Below are positions 8,223 through 16,320 of a stretch of DNA of 64,000 nt, piece after piece. Each line of letters starts with the position of its first letter. Within the stretch, counting starts at the first letter, position 1. The DNA comes from Acinetobacter sp. ANC 4169 (GTDB lineage: Bacteria > Pseudomonadota > Gammaproteobacteria > Pseudomonadales > Moraxellaceae), in NCBI RefSeq assembly GCF_002135355.1, contig NZ_NEGE01000016.1, forward strand, positions 1 to 64,000, given 5' to 3'. Position numbers and translations under genes: made by a program. Under the pieces are notes generated by a model that made no database searches, was not told the DNA's origin, and saw only the letters and a list, made by a program, of their open reading frames with translations.

Positions 8223-9695
8223 TTAGAAGCCGTACTGGAACTGCGCGACCAGCTCGTTATAGTTTTTGCTGATCAATTCGTTATTGACATGGTTCAAGTT
8301 AATCTGGAACTTGGTGGTTTCCGCAAAAAAAGCGTTCAGGCCAATGCTGTGAATATCAATGCTTTGATTGGCTGCATTTTTATCGCGGTCGATGCTGTCG
8401 AAACGGTAAAAAGTCTGATAGGACTTCGGCCACCAATCGTCATAGCGCCCCTGATTGCGGAAACCTTTGACAAACTGCTCGCCGAAATTCCAGAACAGCG
8501 TGCCGGTATGCGATTCACTTTCGCGCTTATAGACCGATGCGGTCTGATTGCGGTAGGTATCATCCTCACCCTGCACATATTCATAAGTCACGCCAAAAGG
8601 ATGATGGTTGTAGTAAATATCGAAGCCTTTACGCAGTACATCGCCTTTACCGGCGAAAGAAGCCAAAGCGCCGGAAGTATCAAATAGGTTGCTACGACCC
8701 TGATACCACGACACGCCAAAGCTCAGCTCACGCAGCCAAGAGTTGTATTGTGCCGGTAAGGTATAGCGCAGCCGGCCAATAAAATTCTTGTCGTCGTTGT
8801 CATCGGATTTGTTGGCACCGTTGCCGTTCACAATCCCGAAGGCATAGCTGATCATCGGTGAGCGGTAGTTATAGCCATAATCTACCGTTGGCAAAGCATC
8901 GCCGCGCACAATCAAACCGACTTCGCGCAGCGCCAAGCCATAGCCATAACCGGGCAAGCTGAACAGCGCATTGTTGATGGTTGGCTTGAGGTCTTCAGTG
9001 GCCTGAACTTCCTGACCGAAGGGCAGCAGCTGCTGGCCAAAAGTCACTGAAAGGCGTCCTGTATCTGCACTTAAGGTCGGCAACACGTTATAAATCAGCT
9101 GCGCATCGAGCAAATTCAAATAGCTGTTGTTGGTGCCGGTTTGCGGCGAAGTGCCAAAACGCAGGTTAAAATCGAGGTTCTTGCCTTGTTCATAATCTTT
9201 AAACAGATTGCCGGCAAAACCGATCTGCACCGCGCCCAAATCAAAAGACGAACGGCGGTGATTCACGGCAGTACTGCCTGTCTTATCTGCAGGCAGGGTG
9301 ATTTGCGGCTCATCAATATAAGACGCTTTGGCCTGCACTACGCCGTTAATCAGCAATTGACGGGTCGACAGCGCCGTTTTAGTATCACGCTCACGCTGTA
9401 CCTGATATTTATAGTTTTCAACATCGCTTTGAATGCCTTGCAGTTCCGCACGGGTCACATAGCTTTGATCATCCGCTGCATCGGTATCCTCCCCCTCTTC
9501 CCCAGCATCGGCATGGGCCGCACCAGCACTTTGACTGCTGCCTTGAATACGGTTCAACTCGCTTTTTAATTGTGTTAACGACTGCTCCAGCTGGCTGACC
9601 TGCTGCTGCAATTGTGCAACGTTGCTGTCTGCGTGACTGATGGCAATGCTGGCGCTCAGCAGAGTTAAAAGGCACTGTTGCAAATAGGCTGACAT
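8223..9695 (-). CDS. Outer-membrane porin of the sulfonate operon, 5' end replaced by IS sequence
   Basis: The open frame encodes 490 aa: a short hydrophobic start, a coiled-coil segment QLQQQVSQLEQSLTQLKSEL near 29-48 (20 residues), an acidic linker, then a beta-rich C-terminal domain ending in aromatic F, as in phosphate-selective/carbohydrate porins. The first eight codons (MSAYLQQC) and one more base come from the inverted repeat of an IS6-family element (9671-9695). The native start is at 22262-22212, on the far side of the 12.5-kb insert; rejoined, the gene would encode 496 aa beginning MNHHIRKSLQQGAGILT. The present ATG has no good ribosome site and its signal peptide lacks basic residues, so expression and export are doubtful. 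It can be seen as a disrupted gene with an accidental new start. Confidence 0.82.
   Translation of the reverse strand: MSAYLQQCLLTLLSASIAISHADSNVAQLQQQVSQLEQSLTQLKSELNRIQGSSQSAGAAHADAGEEGEDTDAADDQSYVTRAELQGIQSDVENYKYQVQRERDTKTALSTRQLLINGVVQAKASYIDEPQITLPADKTGSTAVNHRRSSFDLGAVQIGFAGNLFKDYEQGKNLDFNLRFGTSPQTGTNNSYLNLLDAQLIYNVLPTLSADTGRLSVTFGQQLLPFGQEVQATEDLKPTINNALFSLPGYGYGLALREVGLIVRGDALPTVDYGYNYRSPMISYAFGIVNGNGANKSDDNDDKNFIGRLRYTLPAQYNSWLRELSFGVSWYQGRSNLFDTSGALASFAGKGDVLRKGFDIYYNHHPFGVTYEYVQGEDDTYRNQTASVYKRESESHTGTLFWNFGEQFVKGFRNQGRYDDWWPKSYQTFYRFDSIDRDKNAANQSIDIHSIGLNAFFAETTKFQINLNHVNNELISKNYNELVAQFQYGF
9663..9670. repeat. 8-bp target-site duplication, left copy
   Basis: AGTTAAAA directly outside the GGCACTG end at 9671. 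The same 8 bases lie directly outside the other end at 22212-22219. Eight bp is the standard duplication length of IS6-family insertion. Confidence 0.9.
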
Positions 9696-9748
9696 GATAA
9701 GCTAAATATCTTATTTATTTCGAGATACAGCAGATGAATCCCATCCAC
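9671..9748 (+). mobile_element. Truncated left end of an IS6-family element
   Basis: About 78 bp align with the left end of the intact element at 21394: the same terminal GGCACTGTTGCAAATAG, then GCTAAATATCTT and GAGATACAG, and the transposase start ATG AAT CC. Several substitutions and a 1-bp gap separate the two, so this came from a related element rather than the same one. Similarity ends after about five transposase codons. Confidence 0.82.
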
Positions 9749-9969
9749 ATTTATTATGGATAAAATTTAGGCTGTTTTGTAAGCTTTGGCTTACATCAAT
9801 TCCGGTGCTTTGCTGCTATTCGGAATAGTAGAATTTTCATATTATTAAGTTGTCAGGAACAGGATGTTCCTTAAAATTACAAAGAATGAGCACCAGGATG
9901 GGGCCAAATAAGACAACCACAAGCACGCAGAGACCTAAAGTTCCAATAAAAAAACCTGGCAGGATAATC
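9749..9969. other. Non-coding cargo segment between IS6 remnant and IS3 element
   Basis: About 220 bp with no gene. It contains a perfect palindromic motif GGAACA-GGA-TGTTCC at 9856-9870 and ends in the left arm of a terminator hairpin (AAAAAAACCTGGCA, 9948-9961) whose right arm lies beyond the IS3 element. It is probably the downstream end of a lost gene. Confidence 0.5.
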
Positions 9970-10019
9970 TGCACCCCGAAAGTTGGACACTCTTAGTCTA
10001 ATTTGAAGGGTGCTTTTTA

Positions 10020-10571
10020 ATGGCTAAATATTCTCAAGAATTTAAATTAAAAGTTGTGGAGCATTACTTGTCTGGTCATGGCGACTCTGTAACAGGTCAA
10101 ATTTTTAATGTTCATAGATCAGATGTTCAAAAGTGGAGTAAAGCATTTAAACTTTATGGCATGGCAGGCTTAGAACTCAGAAGATCTAAAACAACTTTCA
10201 CGGTTGAATTTAAATATCAAGTTGTTAAAGCAATATGTGAGGAAGGAGCTTCATTAAGAGAAACGATGCAACGCTTTCATATTAAAGAAACAAGCACGTT
10301 AAGAGATTGGTTGAAAAAATATAAAGAAAACGGTATAGATGGCTTGAAAACGAAAGCTAGAGGACGGCCCAAAAGCATGCTAAAGCCAAAGATAACGAGA
10401 GCTCAATATACTCAAGCAGATCAGGATAAAACCCATGAGGAACTGCTTGAGGAGTTGGCATATCTACGTGCTGAAGTTGCTTTCCTAAAAAAGCGGAGAG
10501 CCTTGATTCAGAAGCAGAAAGAACAGGAAAAAGTCGAACAGCAACGGCTGCAAGATTCATATCTGAATTAA
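10020..10571 (+). CDS. IS3-family transposase OrfA
   Basis: 183 aa with two helix-turn-helix units (about residues 1-45 and 57-100; KYSQEFKLKVVEHYLSG and FTVEFKYQVVKAICEEGASL opening each) and a C-terminal coiled-coil/leucine zipper region ELLEELAYLRAEVAFLKK. The double-HTH form is usual for the IS150-like subgroup. It binds the element ends and, through -1 frameshifting, forms the N-terminus of the OrfAB transposase. The start ATG follows directly after the left end, with GAAGGGTG as ribosome site. Confidence 0.9.
   Translation: MAKYSQEFKLKVVEHYLSGHGDSVTGQIFNVHRSDVQKWSKAFKLYGMAGLELRRSKTTFTVEFKYQVVKAICEEGASLRETMQRFHIKETSTLRDWLKKYKENGIDGLKTKARGRPKSMLKPKITRAQYTQADQDKTHEELLEELAYLRAEVAFLKKRRALIQKQKEQEKVEQQRLQDSYLN
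10487..10493 (+). other. Programmed -1 frameshift site
   Basis: A AAA AAG, positioned exactly in the zero frame of orfA (codons AAA at 10488 and AAG at 10491). After a -1 slip the reading frame is open without a stop from 10493 into orfB. This is the standard IS3-family slippage heptamer for making the OrfAB fusion. Confidence 0.82.
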
Positions 10572-10594
10572 GGCAAAACTACCCACTAAAGCAT

Positions 10595-11398
10595 GTGCTA
10601 TGTGCAGCCAAGATGGCGCGTAGTACCTATTTTTATCATCAGAAATCATCAAAAATCAATGATAAATACAGTGATTTAAAACAGCAAATCAAAGTGATCT
10701 ATCATCAGCATAAAGGGCGTTATGGGTATCGCAGGATTACGCTTGCATTGAGAAATACAGGTTTGATCGTGAACCATAAGTGTGTACAGCGATTGATGAT
10801 ATCTATGAAGCTTAAATCACGTATTAGGGTTGTGAAATACCGTTCGTATAAAGGGCAAGTAGGTAAAATTGCAAACAATGTATTGCAGCGTCAATTCAAG
10901 GCTGAGCGACCTAATCAAAAATGGGTTACTGATGTGACTGAATTTAATATTCGGGGGGACAAGCTTTACCTATCTCCCGTCATGGACTTATTTAACGGTG
11001 AAATTATTGCATTTCAAATGGAACGTAGACCAGTATTCGGACTAGTCAAAGATATGCTTAAAGAGGCTATAGAGACACTCAACCTAAATGAGAAGCCAAT
11101 GATCCATTCTGATCAAGGTTGGCAATATCAAATGAGATTTTACCAGAAACAGTTAGCAGAACGAGGGCTCACCCAAAGTATGTCACGTAAGGGGAATTGT
11201 TTAGATAATGCTGCTATGGAGAGCTTCTTTGGAATACTTAAATCTGAATGTTTCTATGGAGAAGAATTTAAATCAGTTGATGAATTGGAGCAAAAAGTGA
11301 AAGAATATATTCACTATTACAATCATGAAAGAATCAAGGTTAAATTGAAAGGACTGACCCCTGTAGAATACAGAAATCAGTCCTTAGAAATTGCCTAA
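10595..11398 (+). CDS. IS3-family transposase OrfB (catalytic domain)
   Basis: The open frame is continuous from the slippage site at 10493; 10595 is only the first possible independent start (GTG). The protein has the N-terminal HTH_21-like region (YRRITLALRNTGLIVNHKCV) and the integrase core with the DDE triad: D in WVTDVTEF, D in IHSDQGWQYQ, E in NAAMESFFGILKSE. It also keeps the HYYNHERIKVKLKGLTPVEY tail. All catalytic residues are present and the frame is intact, so the element may still be active. Confidence 0.9.
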   Translation: MLCAAKMARSTYFYHQKSSKINDKYSDLKQQIKVIYHQHKGRYGYRRITLALRNTGLIVNHKCVQRLMISMKLKSRIRVVKYRSYKGQVGKIANNVLQRQFKAERPNQKWVTDVTEFNIRGDKLYLSPVMDLFNGEIIAFQMERRPVFGLVKDMLKEAIETLNLNEKPMIHSDQGWQYQMRFYQKQLAERGLTQSMSRKGNCLDNAAMESFFGILKSECFYGEEFKSVDELEQKVKEYIHYYNHERIKVKLKGLTPVEYRNQSLEIA

Positions 11399-11423
11399 CT
11401 TACTGTCTAACTTTTGGGGGTCA

Positions 11424-11549
11424 GATCAGGATGCCGGGTTTTTTTATTATCTGGATATCGTAATTACTAGGCAGTATCATTGGTTGAGCCAGCAAACAGT
11501 CAGTTCTTACTTCCCAGCGCCCATTTCCCAGCTTACCATCAATGAACTA
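11424..11549. other. Segment after IS3 with the right arm of a split terminator
   Basis: ATGCCGGGTTTTTTT at 11431-11445 complements AAAAAAACCTGGCA at 9948-9961 on the other side of the IS3 element. Together they form one rho-independent hairpin interrupted in its loop. The remaining bases up to the LysR gene show no feature. Confidence 0.6.
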
Positions 11550-12485
11550 TTAGATTATATCTAAAATATCTGCTTGCTTAGCCTGTTGTATTAACCACTC
11601 TTTAAACGCTATCAGCTTAGGTAAAGTCCTACATTCTTCTCTATACACAACATAATAGGCCAAGCTTGAGGGACATTTTATTTTCGGATATAGGCGAATT
11701 AGACGCCCTGCTTTTAAATCATCATTTGCCATGACGCTTCTAGCAAGTGCTACTCCTTGACCATTAATTGCAGCTTGTAATACAGAAGCTGAATTATTGA
11801 TTTTAAGACCCCATTGATTATTCTCACTAGTGATTTGATGAAAATGTAGCCATTTATCCCAAGTAGTGAAACCAGAATAGTGATCCATTGAAAGGTCATG
11901 AATCAAAGGTAAAGTTAATAATCCCTGAGGAGATTGCAGTTTCTGTAAATGCGCTTTATAAAAAGTTGGTGAACAGACGGGAAAAGTTTCTTCTTCCATT
12001 AATTTTTCAGCGACAAGTCCAGACCAGCTTCCACTCCCATAGCGCACGCCAATATCGATTCCATTTGCCAAAAAATCAACAAGTTTTAGATTAGTATCCA
12101 AACGCACATCGGTATCAGGATAGGCCATTTGAAATTGATCAATTCTGGGTAATAACCATTTAGCTGCGAATGCAGGACTGACCGTTATGGTCAAGATGCC
12201 CGAAGATACCCCCTTTTTTAATTTTTCTAAGCCTAAGGTTAGCTTATCAAATCCTCCTCTAATATCAGGCAATACAGATTCAGCCAATTCAGTTGGGATC
12301 AGCCGATTTTTACCGGTTTGCTGCCGATGAAAAAGACGAGTTCCTAAATAGTCTTCTAAACCTCGAACCAATTGCCCTACTGCCGCAGGCGTCACATTTA
12401 ATTCTTTTGCAGCAGCAGAAAAACTCTGATGTCTTGCACTGGCCTCAAAGGCTTTTAATGCATTGAGAAAAACTGGTGTATTCAT
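11550..12485 (-). CDS. LysR family transcriptional regulator, GcvA-like
   Basis: 311 aa. The N-terminal winged HTH is clear (FSAAAKELNVTPAAVGQLV, about residues 22-40), followed by the linker helix and a periplasmic-binding-like effector domain (about 90-300) with SGILTITVSPAFAAKWLLP near 95-113. The sequence pattern is of the GcvA/AmpR branch, where the VTPAAV(G/S) helix is typical. It is read away from the AhpD-like/cupin/MFS genes, with about 380 bp between, so it is their likely local regulator. Its ligand is unknown. Confidence 0.85.
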   Translation of the reverse strand: MNTPVFLNALKAFEASARHQSFSAAAKELNVTPAAVGQLVRGLEDYLGTRLFHRQQTGKNRLIPTELAESVLPDIRGGFDKLTLGLEKLKKGVSSGILTITVSPAFAAKWLLPRIDQFQMAYPDTDVRLDTNLKLVDFLANGIDIGVRYGSGSWSGLVAEKLMEEETFPVCSPTFYKAHLQKLQSPQGLLTLPLIHDLSMDHYSGFTTWDKWLHFHQITSENNQWGLKINNSASVLQAAINGQGVALARSVMANDDLKAGRLIRLYPKIKCPSSLAYYVVYREECRTLPKLIAFKEWLIQQAKQADILDII

Positions 12486-12865
12486 ATTACAGCAAAGATT
12501 TTCTTTTAACTTAAGTTAGATTATCTCATTTGTTTAGTATGAATTCTATCTCTAGAATAATTTATAAGTTATTGACAAAGACTACTTTTAAAGGATGTTT
12601 TCAATTTAAATTAATTGATCCATGAATAGACTTTCTTTAAGAGATACAACCATATAGGTTCTGATAAATGATTAAAGAAAATTTATTCGACTTTCAAGAT
12701 TTTTCTGAGAGCATCATGTTGAAACAGTAGATGTGGCTTTGTAATTTTTGAAACTCACTGAATACTTCATTGATTACCCCACAAGTCTGTCTTTCAATAA
12801 CGATGCAATTGCTAGATACAGATCTGTCTACCATTGATTTTCACAGACATCTTAAGAGACCCCCT
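12486..12865. promoter_or_regulatory. Divergent intergenic region, LysR to AhpD-like gene
   Basis: About 380 bp of AT-rich DNA holding both divergent promoters. A LysR-type T-N11-A operator would be expected near the LysR start (12486-12600), but many AT-rich candidates fit and none stands out. No gene is visible. Confidence 0.4.
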
Positions 12866-13207
12866 ATGCAAGACTGGAATAATTATCGTATTTCAATACT
12901 GAAACAAATTGCGGATTATGCCGCCCTCGCACCTGATACAATGAGTGGCTTATCCGCCATGGATGCCGGTACGAGTAAAATTGGGAAATTGGATGCTAAA
13001 GTTCATGAACTGATTGCCTTGGCAGTTGCTGTTACGACACGTTGTGACGGATGTATTGCCGTTCATGCCAAAAAAGCAAGTGAGTTAGGTGTAAGTAGAG
13101 AAGAAATTGCAGAGGCATTATCTGTTGCAATTACACTAAATGCTGGAGCAGCTTTAACGTATTCCGCACGTGTGCTAGAAGCCGTCGATAATCTCCCTAA
13201 ACGTTAA
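12866..13207 (+). CDS. Carboxymuconolactone decarboxylase/AhpD-like protein
   Basis: 113 aa from ATG 12866. Longer starts back to 12770 exist, but this one has AAGAG before it and aligns with the start of the paralogue at 18978. The CMD-domain signature RCDGCIAVHAKKA carries the redox CxxC with the following histidine, as in AhpD-type thiol peroxidase/disulfide reductase proteins. The KVHELIALAVAVTTRCDGC helix is typical. It is the first gene of a short cluster with a cupin and an MFS transporter, divergent from LysR. A thiol-redox or electrophile-handling role fits; true lactone decarboxylase activity is less likely because of the CxxC. Confidence 0.82.
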   Translation: MQDWNNYRISILKQIADYAALAPDTMSGLSAMDAGTSKIGKLDAKVHELIALAVAVTTRCDGCIAVHAKKASELGVSREEIAEALSVAITLNAGAALTYSARVLEAVDNLPKR

Positions 13208-13275
13208 TATAGCTTAAAATAAACCTATGCATTTTCATTAAAATGCGTAGGTTTATTCATTTTAGGATAGCATTC

Positions 13276-13959
13276 ATGTTGATTCATGCCGACTTTTCAC
13301 AAACCGCCATCATCAAGCCAGAGGATTATCATTGGGTAAAATCTCCAGGAGGTGAAGTCGATCGGATGATGCTTGACCGTATTGGTACTGAAAAAGCACG
13401 TGCAACGAGTTTAGTAAAATATGCACAAAAATCTGCCTTCCCCCAACATGAGCATCATTTGGGTGAAGAAGTACTGATCTTGTCCGGCACTTTTACTGAG
13501 AATGCTACAGAGGATTATTCTAAAGGCTGGTATTTACGTAATCCCCATCGTTCAACTCATCGAGTCTCCAGTCAGGCAGGCTGTTTAATCTTTGTCAAAT
13601 TGATGCAAATGACTGAAAACGAGAGTGAACCTACCCGGATTAATACCAATGATCCAGCGAATTGGATGCTTATCAAAGATAGGATGATATGCCCTTTATT
13701 TCAATCTGAACATGAGCAGACCTATTTAGAAAAGCTAAAGCCTGATCAAATTTTCAATGAGCAATCAGAACAAGGGATTGAGATTTTCATCATCCAAGGT
13801 CAGTTGTTTTGTGGCACTGAAATATACCCTGCGGGATCATGGATCCGTATGCCCATCCATAGCAGTGTTAAATTTCATGCAGGTCAATCAGGTGCTAGAC
13901 TTTATGTAAAAACTGGACATCTGCAATATGCTATGAATGTATGGGGAAACAGACAGTAA
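13276..13959 (+). CDS. ChrR-like double-cupin protein
   Basis: 227 aa from ATG 13276, preceded by AGGATAG. Two cupin repeats can be read: the first with FPQHEHHLGEEVLILSGTF (about residues 57-75 of this start), which has the HxHxxGEE metal-binding pattern, the second near residues 140-215 with EIFIIQGQLFCG and YPAGSWIRMP. This is the layout of the ChrR C-terminal cupin family (cupin_7), seen in quercetinase-like and oxidative-stress-linked proteins. It lacks the zinc anti-sigma N-terminal domain of ChrR. Its stop overlaps the MFS start (TAATG), so the two are translated together. Confidence 0.75.
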   Translation: MLIHADFSQTAIIKPEDYHWVKSPGGEVDRMMLDRIGTEKARATSLVKYAQKSAFPQHEHHLGEEVLILSGTFTENATEDYSKGWYLRNPHRSTHRVSSQAGCLIFVKLMQMTENESEPTRINTNDPANWMLIKDRMICPLFQSEHEQTYLEKLKPDQIFNEQSEQGIEIFIIQGQLFCGTEIYPAGSWIRMPIHSSVKFHAGQSGARLYVKTGHLQYAMNVWGNRQ

Positions 13960-15146
13960 TGCGCATTCAGAATGCTATGCATCGTCAAGTCCTTATCTTG
14001 GCGAGCTCGCAAGCCCTATTCCAAACTGTTTCAGTTATAGTGATGACTATTGGTGGTCTGGCAGGTGCAAATATTGCAAATACTCCTATGCTTGCAACAT
14101 TGCCAATCGCTTCTATGTTCTTAGGGACAGCGATCATGATGTTTCCTGCATCAATATGGATGGCTCGTGTAGGAAGACGTAATGGTTTTCTTTGCGGGGC
14201 ATTATTTGGTGTATCGGGAGGTATCATCGCCGCGATTGGTGTTTTTTATAACTCACTTTTTCTTTTGGCATCAGGGACTTTCTGCATCGGTATTTATCAA
14301 TCATTTGCCCAGTTTTATCGCTTTGCTGCTAGTGAAGTTGCTGATGATGCATTCCGGTCAAGAGCTATCTCCTTTGTGATGGCAGGTGGTGTAGTTGCTG
14401 CTCTTATTGGCCCCACACTCGCGCACTTCGGTGGTCCTTTATTTATTCATTTAGAATATGCCGGGTCTTTTTTAATGATTGCTATTGTTTCTCTACTGGC
14501 AATTGGAATTTTATCCGGTCTGAATATTCCTAATAAATTAGAAGTAAAAACGAGTTTTAGTGCTGGAAGGCCTTGGCATCAGATTGTTTTTCAGCCCGCC
14601 TATTTAGTTGCATTGTTTGGTTCAGTAACAGGTTATGGCATTATGATTTTAGGGATGACTGCTACACCTATTGCCATGCGACATGTTCATCATGAGCTAG
14701 GCTCTATTGCGACAGTGATTCAGTTGCATGTGTTAGGAATGTTTCTCCCTTCATTTTTTACCGGTAATCTAATTTCACGCTTTGGAACTCTCAAAATTAT
14801 GTTTGCAGGTCTTTTATTATTTGCCTGCTACATCACATCTGCTTTATCAGGTACACATTTTTTTTCATTCGCAGTTTCACTCATTATATTGGGAGTTGGA
14901 TGGAATTTTCTGTTTATCGGTAGTACTGCATTGCTTACTGGAACGTATACAGTAGTTGAGAAAGCGAAAGCCCAAGCGATAAATGATATGACTGTCTTTA
15001 TTATAGGTTTGGCCTGCTCTTTCAGTGCCGGAGCTTTAGTTGATATTTTTGGATGGTACACCATGAATATTGCTCTCGTACCTTGGGTCATGCTCTCAGC
15101 TTTATCATTGTTATGGCTGCATAAAAAAACTGCAAAAAAGACCTAA
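13959..15146 (+). CDS. MFS transporter
   Basis: 395 aa from ATG 13959, which overlaps the cupin stop. Twelve hydrophobic segments are visible; the loop between segments 2 and 3 contains ASIWMARVGRRNGF, the MFS motif-A region. The second half begins near residue 205 after a cytoplasmic linker. It is an inner-membrane exporter or importer of unknown substrate, co-transcribed with the cupin and AhpD-like genes. It might export the same compound the cupin modifies. Confidence 0.82.
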   Translation: MRIQNAMHRQVLILASSQALFQTVSVIVMTIGGLAGANIANTPMLATLPIASMFLGTAIMMFPASIWMARVGRRNGFLCGALFGVSGGIIAAIGVFYNSLFLLASGTFCIGIYQSFAQFYRFAASEVADDAFRSRAISFVMAGGVVAALIGPTLAHFGGPLFIHLEYAGSFLMIAIVSLLAIGILSGLNIPNKLEVKTSFSAGRPWHQIVFQPAYLVALFGSVTGYGIMILGMTATPIAMRHVHHELGSIATVIQLHVLGMFLPSFFTGNLISRFGTLKIMFAGLLLFACYITSALSGTHFFSFAVSLIILGVGWNFLFIGSTALLTGTYTVVEKAKAQAINDMTVFIIGLACSFSAGALVDIFGWYTMNIALVPWVMLSALSLLWLHKKTAKKT

Positions 15147-15238
15147 CGTCTGGAAGGAATAATATATCCATTCATATTTCATGGCATATCTACAATTGAT
15201 ATAGGTGGTGTTTCAAAAAGTATGCTGAAAAAAACAAT
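15147..15238. other. Spacer after MFS gene
   Basis: About 90 bp with no gene or clear terminator; it leads into the degenerate fragment at 15239. Confidence 0.3.
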
Positions 15239-15401
15239 ATGACTTTTGATAAATTGGTCGAAACCAAGATGTATTGCATCAAATTATTAGAAGATAAATT
15301 AACGGCAAGGTACTTTCATCGTCAGGTGAATGAGATTCATGCTTCTTGTCTTGAATAAATTCATTGAACTAGGTCGCCCTCATACCCAAGTTGTATCTTA
15401 A
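15239..15401 (+). pseudogene. Degenerate transposase/integrase-like C-terminal fragment
   Basis: Two reading frames join to give ...LTARYFHRQVNEIHA and then NKFIELGRPHTQVV before TAA. The first frame stops at a TAA just after CTTGAA; shifting frame by one base there continues the protein. The RxFxRQxxEI...LNxFxxLGRPxT pattern resembles the C-terminal tail of IS-encoded proteins, but I cannot assign the family. It may mark an old junction between two cargo modules. Confidence 0.35.
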
Positions 15402-15471
15402 ATTTGGATCTTTTAGGGTATCTATCTTTTAAACCTTTGTGCAACAAAGCCAGCTAGAGTGAAAAAGAGGC

Positions 15472-15783
15472 TTAAGCAGCACAGTATAATTGATGCAAGG
15501 TTTGCATAAGCGTAAGAACTTTAGGATCAGCAACCTGATAGAAAATCTGTTTACCTTCACGACGGGTACTCACCATATTGCTTTTACGCAGTACAGCCAG
15601 TTGTTGCGATAGGGTGGGTTGATGAATATCAGTGCCATCCTCAATTTGTTGCACATTGAGTTCACCATCCACTAAAACACAGAGAATTTTTAGACGGTCA
15701 GGATTGGACAAGACTTTTAAACAGCCAGTCACTCGGTCTGCTTCTGAAAAATCAATTTTAGCCTGACTAACTACAGTATTCAT
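15472..15783 (-). CDS. bigR: BigR/SqrR-type ArsR family persulfide-sensing repressor
   Basis: 103 aa from ATG 15783, preceded by AAGGA; the TTG at 15798 is less likely. The winged HTH contains QPTLSQQLAVLRKSNMVSTR and the wing KQIFYQVAD. Cysteines occur at 21, 35 (ILCVLVDGEL) and 101 (LYCAA, at the C-terminus). The last two match the pair in BigR/SqrR/YgaV that forms a disulfide or tetrasulfide when the cell meets sulfide or persulfide, releasing DNA. It is divergent from yeeE/yedE and a persulfide dioxygenase-like gene, which is the classic BigR neighbourhood. Function by family and context is well supported; sensing was not tested. Confidence 0.85.
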   Translation of the reverse strand: MNTVVSQAKIDFSEADRVTGCLKVLSNPDRLKILCVLVDGELNVQQIEDGTDIHQPTLSQQLAVLRKSNMVSTRREGKQIFYQVADPKVLTLMQTLHQLYCAA

Positions 15784-15902
15784 TACAATATCCTTCAATC
15801 CGATATATTGAAAATTAGTTACAGAATAATATCACAAGGGACTTGATTAATATTTAGTATTATATATTATAAAAAAATATATTGTAAAGAAGTAAACTCG
15901 CT
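15784..15902. promoter_or_regulatory. bigR-yeeE divergent promoter region
   Basis: 119 bp, extremely AT-rich. TTGATT at 15844 and TATATT near 15863 could be a promoter for the + strand operon. Short overlapping inverted repeats (TAATAT...ATATTA, 15848-15869, and the ATATATTG-type stretch near 15803) are candidate BigR operators; the family is known to bind AT-rich palindromes. The exact operator cannot be fixed by eye. Confidence 0.45.
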
Positions 15903-16319
15903 ATGCATGACTTTCTGATTGCTTTTCTAGGCGGCTTGATGCTCGGTATTTCGGTCGTAGGTTATCTTTATGTGCATGGTCGCATTGCAGGCATCAGTGG
16001 ATTGATCGGACAAGTACTAAATCCACAGACGGTGTTTAAAACACCTGCGATCTGGTTTTTATTGGGTCTAATTATCACGCCATTTATTTATGGTCTGTTT
16101 ATACAGCCTGAAATTGAACTGAATGCAAGCCCACTCATGATGATTATTGCAGGTTTGCTGGTTGGTTTTGGTACTCGCTTAGGTTCGGGTTGTACCAGTG
16201 GTCATGGGATCTGCGGGATGAGCCGTTTGTCTAAACGTTCCATCGTAGCCACCATGATTTTCATGTTTGCAGGTTTTGTCACTGTTTATCTTGTTCGTCA
16301 CGTAACCGGAGCATTTTAA
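15903..16319 (+). CDS. YeeE/YedE family sulfur transporter, first half protein
   Basis: 138 aa with four membrane segments. The motif [20 protein letters not shown] near residues 97-116 is the conserved cysteine signature of YeeE/YedE (thiosulfate/persulfide-type transport) proteins. Together with the next gene it makes a two-protein version of the longer single-chain transporters, the PmpA/PmpB-like arrangement found in BigR operons. It should bring sulfur species across, or shuttle them along, the inner membrane to the downstream dioxygenase. It starts 119 bp from divergent bigR. Confidence 0.85.
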   Translation: MHDFLIAFLGGLMLGISVVGYLYVHGRIAGISGLIGQVLNPQTVFKTPAIWFLLGLIITPFIYGLFIQPEIELNASPLMMIIAGLLVGFGTRLGSGCTSGHGICGMSRLSKRSIVATMIFMFAGFVTVYLVRHVTGAF

Positions 16320-16320
16320 A

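Larger units (their letters stand above)
9970..11423 (+). mobile_element. IS3-family insertion sequence
   Basis: About 1,454 bp with imperfect terminal inverted repeats: TGCACCCCGAAAGTTGGACA (9970-9989) and, reading in from the right, TGACCCCCAAAAGTTAGACA (11404-11423). It carries overlapping orfA and orfB with an A AAA AAG slippage site, the arrangement of the IS3 family. A 3-bp ATC on each side (9967-9969 and 11425-11427) may be the target duplication if the right border is taken one base further out. Borders are therefore uncertain by a base. Confidence 0.85.
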
